Assembly: GCF_032854445.1 (NCBI RefSeq)
Contig: NC_088303.1
Location: forward strand, 30,981,265 to 31,045,264
Length of the DNA stretch: 64,000 nt
Source of the DNA: Liolophura sinensis
Taxonomy: Eukaryota > Mollusca > Polyplacophora > Chitonida > Chitonidae
Reading direction: 5' to 3'
The notes beneath the pieces are model-generated. The model was not told where the DNA came from, did not search any database, and saw only the letters and a list, made by a program, of their open reading frames with translations. A program made the position numbers and the translations under genes. Positions 26,101-38,100 of the stretch are shown one piece after another (the stretch's first letter is position 1; each line of letters opens with the position of its first letter).

Positions 26101-29100
26101 ATACAATATAGGGCTTATCGCCTTCTTTACTTTGTTTCAGAGATATTTCTTGAATGTAAATAATGTGAAAATTCCACAGGGTGTTTGTTTCAAACTTCAC
26201 AAACTGTAATATTATCCAATAATATACAGTTTAAAGTAAAGATTTCCAAATTTTGTCCTACGGGACAGACGACAACTATAACTATAATCTACCTTCCTTA
26301 TTTCAGATCCAATTGTTTGTTCTTCAGATGATTTACTGGGGAACGAGTCATAGAGGAGAGTATTTATTTATTAATTAATTTATTTGAATGGTGTTTTACG
26401 CCGTGCTCAAGAGTATTTGACTTATGCGACGGAGGCCAGCATTATGATAGGAGGAAATATGGCAGAGCCCGGCCAAACCTACAACCACCCACAGGTTGCT
26501 GGCGAACCATGTCACATACGACTGAAGAGGATGCCGGTATGAGCTGGACTTCAACTCACAGCGACTGCATTGATGAGAGGCTCCTGGGTGATTGCGCTGA
26601 GGTACATGGATGAGGGTAAGTTGTGCAAGTAGACTGTATACTCACCCAATATTAGCACAACATGTGTGTAGACACGCCAAACTCTCCGCAACAGAGCTTG
26701 CAAAAAAGTGATCATATACAGATTGAAAAAAGAGGTTAAACTCACTTGAAGAAGGTTCCGATGCTCTTGATGCTGGGTAGCCGTGGGTGATTACAGACAA
26801 AGTAGCTGATAAGGACAAACAGTGAGAGGAGGTTGTGCAGACCGCCCAGGGCGTAGATGGCAATCTCGTACTCCTCTAACGTCAACGTCTTGATTTGGGG
26901 GATTGGGCTGCCAACAAAAACAGTGATATATGATTTGGCATTTTAGTTACCTTTCTCCTGATTGTCATTAGGTTATGAGGATGTTGATAATGTAGAACTA
27001 TGGTTCTTACCAGGTTTAGCACCACGACCACACCCATCCCTCGAATTAGCACCATGTACTTTCCCAGCATTAGCACTATGTTCTTTTTCATGACTAGCAA
27101 CATATCAATCATTAACAATGTGTCCAATACCATAAGTAGCATCATAATTGTCTCAGCATTAGCACTACATCTTTATCCCCAGGATTAGCACCATATCTAT
27201 TCCCTGGATGACCACTACGCCCATCCGTAGGATTAACACTATGTCCATCCCCAGGATTAGCACCATATCCACTACGCCCATCCGTAGGATTATCACTCCC
27301 CAGGTTTAGCACGACGCCCATACCCAGGATTATCACTACGCTCATCGCCAGGATTAGCACCATGTCCATTCCCAGGATTAGCACTATGCCCATCTCCAGG
27401 ATTAGCACTACGCCCATCTCCAGGATTATCACAACGCTCATCGCCAGGATTAGCACTACGTCCATACCCAGGATTATCACCAGGTACATCCACATGATTA
27501 GCACCATGTCTATTCCCAGGATTAGTATCACGTTCAACTTCAACATCAAGTCCATTCTTTTTTAATTGAGCAAAACTAATATTTTCTAAATTCAGGGTAT
27601 AGGAAGACGATACCATATCTGCTGCATAATGATAGAGCTGTGATAGTTTAAAGCTTGCTTTTAAGGGTCTAGTGGTAAAGATTTGGCGGTTTTTTACTTG
27701 CTCGTAAATTCAAGTGGTAGGGCTATTGTATTTTTCTTTTTACTCATAAATGACAAGTGGTAGGGCTATGGTGTTTTTCTACTTATTTGTAAATGCATTA
27801 CTGTAGAACTGTGATATTTTTCTACGTACTCGTAAATGCCAGGTGGCAGGGCTGTGGTATTTTTCGAACTGTATCCTGGTGGAAGAGACGCCTTAGCATC
27901 CCATGTTACCAGCATGAGTATGTTGATGGCAAAACTGAGCAAGGTCACCCCATGGTTCCAAAGCAGCCTGTAGCAAATGTAAGTAAATCTCCAACAAATT
28001 TTTCATTCAAGCATTTTATACGCACACGTTTACACCTATCAGGTATAAGAAAACATTTTGTCCTTTTACGAAATACGAACAAAGATATATTCGATGATAT
28101 TAAAATTATGAAAAAATAAAGATTAGTTTTGTAGATTTAGCATGTTTTCAAAAAAAAAAGATAACAGTAAATGTATTTCAACCCTTTGAAGCCATGATCG
28201 CTTAACCTATAAAATATCACAGCATGTGATTTTAATAGCCATGAGAAGACGGAATAATGTGATAACAGTATAACGGTAATAGTAAACTAATCGTTATACT
28301 AATGTCATTAGGCTCAAACAGAACATTTGTAAAGTACATTATTCATTTATCTCTGAGCTTTTCAAGGGTAAATTTATGACTCCAGAAGATTCTATTTATT
28401 TATTTATTTGATTGGTGTTTTAACCCCTACGCTACTGAAGAATATTTCACTTATACTACGGGGGGGGGGGGGGGCGGGGGCACGACCATCCGCAGATTTA
28501 GGGGAGTCTATAACTAAAGGTTTTCATTGTTTTTTAAAGTATACGTGTGCTAGGGTGTTTTATAACGTTGAACTTCGTGAAGAGCGGATAACGTACCATC
28601 CCTTGGTCAAGCAGATGGCTATGGGATTGCTGAGTATTCTTTTCTGGTAGGCAATGTCCTTCATGATGTCACGGGTCCAGTCCATCAGGTCACGAATTTT
28701 ATTGCTAGGAGATGACCGGTCCACGTTCCATTTGAGCTTTTCTTTCACCTCTTCCCTGAGAACCCGCTAAAACATTACAGACACTTGTCAACCCTCATAT
28801 GTGTTAACTGGCCAATCATTCAAGCGTATTTTAATCAAGTCAAATAAGCTTGTGATTGTAAATAAAATGGTAAAACGAACGCGTAAGTTGAAGACATACA
28901 TTTATTTTGGGTTTTTTTGTTGTTTTTGTTTGTTTTTTTTTTCATCTCACCTTGTTCCGAACCCTGAAATTCACCTTCTGTAACTCGTCCTCTTTGACGA
29001 CTTCAATGGAGTTGCAGTTTTTCTTATAAAAATCAAAGGCTTTTTGTTGTTGGGGAAGGATAACAACTACAAAGTAAGAAAGAAAAACATGTTCACATTT

Positions 29101-32100
29101 CACAAGGATGACCTCAGCCTAATGATTAAAAGTGGCTAAATAATTTGTAGTTTATCGCTACAATAATTCAGTCGTATTTTCGCCAACCAGGAAAAGTAAA
29201 AAGTTCTATACACCAGCAGAAAATTAAAAATCATCGAATATCGGAAAATTTGGACTGGTTCAACTCACGGATTGAAGGAGGAGATATGTTAAAATGTGTA
29301 GCTTACTTACTCTGGCAGAAATATTGATTAAATTATCTTTAACAACGACACCGAATACATGTCACTACGATCTAAGCTCAGACAATACATGTTTTTTTAT
29401 TTGCTTATTTTTTTTTATTTATTTTTTTTTTGTTTTTTTTTTAGTGTTTTACGCCGTACACATAAATAATAAATGATGTAACGTACATGGACAAAAAGAA
29501 GTGTCCATCTAACACTTACGTCTGTGAGCAAGCTTTGGATCTACATCGTACATCCTGGCCAATATGAGGTAGAAACTGAAGCCAACATCCATATATTCGT
29601 CTGCGTATTCTTTCATTTTCTTTGACTGGAGCGCAAAATTTAAACACAATCGACATGAGTGCTTCTGTCAAGTAGGCCTATGAGCGCGCATAGGAATATT
29701 CCTTGATGAATCATCACGTGTAGTAATAAATGGCTCCTGCTAGGAAAGTAGCCCTATCCAACGAGCGGTGAAAATTTGACACCACCTCACTATCGTCGGA
29801 AAAGCTTTAGAATTTTAACCAGAGTTTTGTATATTATTTAATTTAGACACATAAAACAATCATATTTCAATCATTTCTCGACCGACAAGTTGTTTTGATT
29901 TTTGAACTTCAAACTCAAATATCTGACATACCACTACATTACTGAGGAAACTCCCACCGGCTTTAGCGAAGGATTTGGCGGCACTAAAATATCCTCCACT
30001 GCTGTTTGCCGCCGTCACGCTTTTAATTTCTTCAAACTTCTTCTTGTCTGGTTGGTGCATTTCGTAACACTCTGCCATCAGTTGGTAGACAGATTTCTTG
30101 TCTAATGTATCTTTTACCTCCTACAAAACAAAAACAAAAAGTTAGCGCCATGTTGATTATTTGTAGTGGTGACCATATTAATTTAGCCTGATGGGGCCTT
30201 AAGTCAGCAGATTTATTAGGTACCTGGCGAGGTGCGGTGTCACCATTTAAATGTGGTGTTAAGTAAATATAAACTAACTTTTGCATCTTTTGTAAAAGAT
30301 TCAGCCATTCAACTAAACTGAAAAAAATTGAAGGAGAATTATTTTGTTTGTTCTGACTTGGCCTAATGGGCCTAACAGTTGTAAAGCGGTCTGTGACGTT
30401 CCATAAAAGATCGGACGTCAAGCACGTGTAGAAACTATTAAGATATTCAGTTTGACTCCATTTCCGTCAAAATATTTCTGTAGTAACTACAAATAAAAAG
30501 CCAACAGTGTTTATAATTCAAACAACTAAAGTTTTGAGACGGCTTTTTTTAAGTGATTGTCTTAAAGATTGCGAAATACATTGTTATGTATGACTATTTA
30601 ACGTCTTCATGTACTGTTAGTCTGCGGACCTTTGTGTTATATGTTATAAGCATAACAGGCCCTGTTATATATGTACAGCGCGGACCTGGCCGAAAGCACC
30701 TTGTTCAAGGCTCTGTTTATTTAACTGGCTGTTCATTGGCTGTTAAACTCTGTGTTTAAAAATAGTTGAATCCACCTGGCACGTATATAAGCCGTGTTTT
30801 CTGTGCAGAGTGGAGGTATTTTTGCTGCATCCACTGGGAGCCAGGAGACTGTGAGACGCTCTCGTATCGAGTCCATTATTGTGATATGAGCTGGTGATGC
30901 CAGTTTCATTTGGGAGGACAGATTTTTATGCCGGCACCGTTTGTGTACCACAGTAGTACTGATGTCTGGTTTATGTGAATTTCTGCGGAAGTCACGTTTA
31001 TTGGTGTTCGGATCTTTATTATGATTATACAGTGTTGACTGTGTAATTTGTTTAACACGCTGACCTCACCTGACCGACAAGGTCGTCAAGGACTCTAAAC
31101 TGAAGTTTTCAGTTTTGTAAAGGACGTTCGTTCTGCCACAAGGTGACATTACTCTACGTCTCTGAACGGCTCGTTTGTGAGTTTCTGCGGGAGCTGACTT
31201 GTTTTAAAGTGGATTATACCTCCATGCCTGTATTTACCCTGTGTTGTGCTCTGCGGGTGTGACGTCATTCAAAGGCTTGACTGTTCCAGTTCTGTGTAAC
31301 CTGTGTACTGTGTTCGTGTTCGCTAACCTGGCGAAGTACCTGTCTAGGCCAATTTGTGACTTGTGTGTTTATCCCATGGTCTTTACGTTGGATCTCCTGG
31401 AACACGTTCCTTGGGAAGCAAAGGTGAACTGGAAACTTTTAAAGACCGGTAATACTGATGTGTATGTTTTTTATGTTGTTGTTGTTGAACTGTCTGTAAA
31501 ACTGTACGTCTCATTTTATATATAAAGCATTGTTTACATTGTAATATTGAGTCACTGAGTCTGTTTTCTGTTGCTGTTTTCAATACCGTAACAGAAATTG
31601 GGGGCCTGTCCGGGATCTGATTGTTTCCCTTTGCTTTTGCACCGGATATTTGAAGTTAAACACAAGTGAGAAGCGATTGCTTAATTTTAACGGTGAATGA
31701 TTCAGTGGCTAAGTATTTACAATGGGAGATTTTGATCCTAAACAGTTTGTTAATGCGCCCGATCAGGATGTTTTTGAGAGTTTAAAGAAGGAAGACTTGG
31801 TTAAGTTAGGGACATTTTTAGGTTTGTCCATAAAGTCTTCATGGAGGAAAAGAGATATGCAGTATACTTTGTTGAAACATTTAGTGGAGATAGGGAAGTT
31901 CTGCATTATCTGATTATGAGTTCGAGGGTCAGTCTGATGCCGAGCTTAAGTTTAAGCAGTTTGAGTTAAAGTTGAGATTGGAGAAAGAGGAAAGAGAGAG
32001 AGAGAAAGAGAGGGAACATGAGAGAGAGAGGCAAGAGAAAGAGAGGGAACATGAGATAGAGTTAGAAAAGTTGAAAATGCAGAGAGAGAGAGAGGAAAGG

Positions 32101-35100
32101 GAGAGGGAAGTGCAGAGAGAGAGAGAGGAGAGAGAAATGCAAGAAAGAGAGAGGGAAAGGGAATTGGAGTTCCAAATGAAAAAGTTAGAGGTTGAGAGAG
32201 GTGAGAAACCGGGTCCTTCCGGTAGACAGGATTCAGGATTTGATGTGACCAAATACATTCGGTTAGTTCCATCCTTTCAGGAAAAAGAGGTGGATAAGTA
32301 TTTTCTGCATTTTGAGAAAATTGCAAATAGCTTGAAGTGGCCTAAAGAGTTCTGGACTATGTTATTACAGAGTGTGCTAATTGGAAAGGCCAGGGAAATT
32401 TACACTCAGTTAAGTGTAGAGAATGCTTCCAATTATGACTATGTGAAAGAGGTAATTTTGAAGGGTTATGAATTGGTGCCTGAAGCTTACCGCCAGAAAT
32501 TTCGTAACTGTGAAAAAGGTAGAGATCAGACATACGTTGAGTTTGGTCGAGCTAAGGAGCAGTTGTTTGATCGCTGGTGTATAGCCAAGAAAATAGGCAA
32601 GGATTTTGAAAGTTTGCGTCAGCTTGTGCTGGTAGAAGAGTTCAAGCGTTGTATTCATAATGATGTAAAGGTGTTCGTTGATGAGCAGAAGGCGAGTACA
32701 CTTGAAGAGGCAGCCAGTTTAGCTGATGATTATTCCTTGACACATAAGGTTACATACACGGGTAAGCCATTTAATTCATTTACACGTAGAAATACCCAGT
32801 CACATGCAACAGGTAGAGGTAGCTCTACACAGAAGAGTTCTACACCAGGCTCCAATGGTTCTACAGCTCATGGTTCACGTAGTTCAGATTGGAATGGTAG
32901 TCCTCGAAATAGGGTCACTTGTAATTTTTGCAAGCGGGTAGGTCACGTGATGAGTGAATGTTACAAGTTGAAAAGGATACGGGAAGCTCAGAATGAGTCT
33001 AAGCCCACAGGTCTTTGTGTTGCAATGCACAAAACATTGCCGGGAGTTACATCAGCAGTTAAAAGCAGATCTGAGTTAGCTGATACGGGATTGGATAAGA
33101 TTCCCAAATGCTCTATGGATAGCTTCGCTCCGTTTATCAATTCTGGTTCAGTGTCGCTTAGAAGCGACATGTCTTGTGCTACCCCTATAAAGATATTAAG
33201 GGATACTGGGGCATCTCAGTCTCTGTTGTTGATGAATACTCTGCCCTTTTCTGAAGAGTCATACTCTGGGGTTCGTGCCCTTATTAGAGGTGTAGAGTCT
33301 AGTGACTTTGTCAGTGTTCCCCTTCATGATATTTATTTGTCATCAGATTTGATATCTGGACCTGTCCGGGTAGGCATTAAGCCTTCATTACCTTTTGAGG
33401 GTATTCATTTGTTGTTGGGAAATGACTTAGCACATGATAAGGTTACTGTTGATCCCTTAATGGTTGATAAGCCTTCTCTGAATTCAGTCACAGAGCCAGT
33501 TGAAAGCGAGATAGCGGGTTTATATCCGTCCTGTGTTGTTACAAGAGCCATGTCTAGAAAAGTCAGTACAGGCCAGGGTAGTACTGTTGATTTGAGCGAG
33601 ACTTTTCTCAACAACATGTTGGATGGAGATTCTTCCAAATTAGACAGCCAGCAGGAAGTAGATACTAATTTTGTTAGTGGTGATCAGCCATTTTGTAGGA
33701 CTGAGTTGATTGCTGAACAACACAATGATCCAAGTATTTCTTGCTTGTTTAATGATGCAGCTAAAGATGGTGAATCTTTACCTGACCCATGCTACTACTA
33801 TGTCAAGTCTGGCATATTGATGCGGCAGTGGAGGCCTCCCGATGTTTCGTTGGAGGATGAATGGGCAGTTAAGCATCAGGTAGTTGTGCCCAAGTCTTAT
33901 CGTAAAGACATACTGACCATAGCGCATGAAACGCCGTTAGCAGGTCATTTAGGTGTTAATAAGACCTATCATAAGATTCTCAGTCATTTTTATTGGCCAG
34001 GAATAAGGAAAGATGTTACTGAATTTTGCAGGTCTTGTCATGCATGTCAGTTAGTGGGGAAACCTAACCAGACAATCCCCAAGGCAGCCTTGAGGCCTAT
34101 TCCTGCAATTGGTGAGCCATTCAGTAGAATCTTAATAGACTGTGTTGGTCCGCTACCTAAGACAAAGTCTGGAAATCAGTATATGTTAACAATAATGTGT
34201 ACTTCAACTCGTTTCCCTGAGGCAATTCCACTAAGGAATATTACTGCCAAGACTGTAATTAAGGCTTTAGTTAAGTTCTTCACCATGTTTGGTCTGCCTA
34301 AGTCAGTACAGTCAGACCAGGGTTCAAATTTCATGCCTGGTGTGTTCCAACAAGTTATGCATGAGCTAGGTATTAGCCAGTATAAATCCTCAGCTTATCA
34401 CCCACAAAGTCAAGGAGCACTAGAGAGATTCCATCAGACACTGAAAAGTATGATAAGAACTTACTGCTTTGAGACAGGGAAAGATTGGGACGAGGGTGTA
34501 CCTTTGTTAATGTTTGCTGTAAGAGAGTCTGTACAAGACTCACTTAGATTTAGTCCATTTGAGCTTGTGTTTGGCCATACTGTGCGTGGTCCACTACAGT
34601 TGTTCAAGGAAAAGTTTGTGTCTGGTGATAGTGACAATGTTAACCTATTACAGTATGTGTCAAGTTTTCGTACTAAGCTCAACAGAGTATGTGAGTTAGC
34701 CAGAGAGAATCTTACAGCTTCTCAGAAGAGTATGAAAACTAAGTATGACAAAGAGACAGTAAGACGCAGATTTGAAGTTGGTCAGAAAGTACTGGCCTTA
34801 CTTCCAGTTAGTGGTAAGCCACTTGAAGCTCGTTATTTTGGACCTTATGTAGTAGACAAGAGGCTAAGTGATCTTAATTATATTATTTTCACTCCTGATC
34901 GGTGCAAATCTAGACAACTTTGTCACATTAACATGTTAAAGCCATATGTAAACAGAGATAGCACTGATCTCAATGTTGTACATCCTAGTGGAGCTGCTAT
35001 CTCTTGTTTTCCAGTGCCAAGTTGTAAGAGAGAATTAAAGCGTTTTTTGGGCATGGCAGGTTATTATCGTAAGTTCTGTAGGAACTTTTCATTTGTTAGT

Positions 35101-38100
35101 GAGCCACTAACTCAGCTGTTAAAGAAAGGTGCTAAATTCTTGTGGTCCATTGAGTGTCAGAGATCTTTTGATAGATTAAAGGCCATGCTAAGCAGCGGCC
35201 CCATACTTGTAGCACCTGATTTTAATTTACCATTTAAGCTAGCTGTTGATGCTAGTGATATATCTGCTGGAGCAGTTTTGTTACAAGAAAATGAAACAGA
35301 TCACGTTGATCACCCTGTATGTTTTTTCTCTCGCAAATTTGACGTGCCAGAGAAATTATTCGACAATAGAAAAGGAGTCTCTGTCCTTGATTCTAGCAGT
35401 ACAGCATTTTGAAGTATATGTGACTTCGTCAAGTTACCCCATTGTTGTGTATACAGATCACAATCCCTTAACCTTCTTGCACAAACTAAAAGGTAAAAAC
35501 CGAAGATTGTTACGGTGGAGTTTGCTTTTGCAAGAATTTAATCTAGAGATTAGACACATAAAAGGGAAAGATAATGTGATTGCTGATTGTTTGTCACGTG
35601 TCTAGTTGGTTTTCCGCAGCTTTGTTTTTAAAGACTGTGGTAAACGTTATTATTATTCATAATCATGAATATGTTAAAGAAAGTTTTATGCAAAACTTTC
35701 TTTCCCTGATGGGTGGGGGTGTTATGTATGACTATTTAACGTCTTCATGTACTGTTAGTCTGCGGACCTTTGTGTTATATGTTATAAGCATAACAGGCCC
35801 TGTTATATATGTACAGCGCGGACCTGGCCGAAAGCACCTTGTTCAAGGCTCTGTTTATTTAACTGGCTGTTCATTGGCTGTTAAACTCTGTGTTTAAAAA
35901 TAGTTGAATCCACCTGGCACGTATATAAGCCGTGTTTTCTGTGCAGAGTGGAGGTATTTTTGCTGCATCCACTGGGAGCCAGGAGACTGTGAGACGCTCT
36001 CGTATCGAGTCCATTATTGTGATATGAGCTGGTGATGCCAGTTTCATTTGGGAGGACAGATTTTTATGCCGGCACCGTTTGTGTACCACAGTAGTACTGA
36101 TGTCTGGTTTATGTGAATTTCTGCGGAAGTCACGTTTATTGGTGTTCGGATCTTTATTATGATTATACAGTGTTGACTGTGTAATTTGTTTAACACGCTG
36201 ACCTCACCTGACCGACAAGGTCGTCAAGGACTCTAAACTGAAGTTTTCAGTTTTGTAAAGGACGTTCGTTCTGCCACAAGGTGACATTACTCTACGTCTC
36301 TGAACGGCTCGTTTGTGAGTTTCTGCGGGAGCTGACTTGTTTTAAAGTGGATTATACCTCCATGCCTGTATTTACCCTGTGTTGTGCTCTGCGGGTGTGA
36401 CGTCATTCAAAGGCTTGACTGTTCCAGTTCTGTGTAACCTGTGTACTGTGTTCGTGTTCGCTAACCTGGCGAAGTACCTGTCTAGGACAATTTGTGACTT
36501 GTGTGTTTATCCCATGGTCTTTACGTTGGATCTCCTGGAACACGTTCCTTGGGAAGCAAAGGTGAACTGGAAACTTTTAAAGACCGGTAATACTGATGTG
36601 TATGTTTTTTATGTTGTTGTTGTTGAACTGTCTGTAAAACTGTACGTCTCATTTTATATATAAAGCATTGTTTACATTGTAATATTGAGTCACTGAGTCT
36701 GTTTTCTGTTGCTGTTTTCAATACCGTAACAACATGCATCCTTCAGACCTATTAATTATGAAATAGCGAACAAGGTGCAGCTTTGGGAAATGACTGTCAC
36801 AGACGATCATGAAACTTACCATAGCCACCTGAGTGGCACTTGGTCCATTTTCTTCAATCAGTGACATGATTAAGTTAGCGATACATTGACGTAGCTGCAG
36901 AATCTGGAAAATGTAACAAATTGAAATGAATATTTAAATCAAATAATGCCCTTAAATCACCAGGACATGGGTGAAGACACATAAATATTGAAAAATGTTT
37001 ATTCATGGGACACAATAAAACTAATATCCATGTACAAGTATGTGTGTTAATAAGTATGAGTCTATGGGAGCCAGTGAAAACTTGCATGGTATGTGTGTCG
37101 TGTACTGAAATATAATAATGAACGAAAACAGATAGAAATCATCGCCAATTCACAGTAAAGTGAATAAAAAAGATCTTAAAGTGAACATAAAGTCGGCAAC
37201 TTTATATGCATAGAACAAAGGACAGAGGGCACAATTATGACAGAAAAAACTCTACATAGTTTTGAAAGCCGAGAGGATGAAGTTCAGTATTGGGGATATG
37301 GCACTGACGGACAATTTGCTCCGAGTAGCCATGTTGTAAAAGCGCTTGTGAACTTGGCCAATCACTAGCGCTGAAAGCATCACTTGATATTTGTCTGTCA
37401 CGTCAAAAACACAATAGCTCTCGATTGTCAGTGTGGTTTCTTATAGTACATAGACAGATATCGATGCAACAAACTGGATTTTGCGATTAGTTTAAGTGTT
37501 AAACTGGTGCATTTTGGACCACACATTTATGAGCAGGAAACTGGGAACGACTGCCCGCGTCACAATGCGTACGTGTTGGGCAGAGGCCTGCAGTAACTGG
37601 TCAGGGTGAGCTAGCCGGAAAATCGCCTCGGAAGAGTCATTACTTGAAGAAAAATATTATGAGTGCGTTATTTTTCCTTAGCAAAGTCAGTTTTATTACG
37701 AAAATATCTTCCCAAGATTGGATTGAAAGAGTTTGTCATAAATAAGAAATTCCTACTATGTGCGGTAAATTCCCTGAAGTCGGTACAGCCAGCTTGGCCC
37801 AGTGTTTACACCCATGCAAAACGAGGACGAGGACGAGCAGGACTGCTAAAACATGACGCTTGTGTCCATGAGCATTGCCCTCACCGTGCGCCAAACTAAA
37901 GGAAACATCGGCCCTTTTCACACGGAACAGAGCTGATACTCTTTGGTTGGGTACCAGGTGTTTTTGTTCTTATTTTCTCATTGTCACATTGTTTAATACA
38001 GCTGGTACGGGAGAAGTCCTAGGTTTTGTGACGTCACTCTAGATATCTATAACATGGCAAAATGCCGTCACCAAATAAATGGCTGGTACTGACGGTTGTT

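Larger units (their letters stand above)
30582..36731 (+). mobile_element. Ty3/Gypsy (Gmr1-like) LTR retrotransposon, copy B, RT-palm-deleted, intronic
   Basis: Complete element in plus orientation inside a host intron between exons 36820-36903 and 29932-30120, antisense to the host gene. LTRs are 30582-31593 and 35720-36731 (1,012 bp each), with one difference seen (C at 31349 versus A at 36487). The target duplication is ACAT (30578-30581 and 36732-36735). Primer site 31599-31616; polypurine tract 35708-35719. It has the same gene order and the same RT fingers/palm deletion as copy A. Private breaks are an 8-bp deletion in gag near 31900 and a 2-nt loss in RNase H near 35343. It is a very recent insertion. 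Confidence 0.96.

Noticed and set aside
26882-27555. Minus-strand frames rich in Met, Val and Ile over the 24-bp minisatellite
   Set aside because: A 24-bp period keeps several frames open without selection; the translations look like repeated satellite, not a membrane protein.
35606-35707. Envelope-like gene of copy B
   Set aside because: Only about 100 bp separate the RNase H stop from the polypurine tract; no env frame exists.
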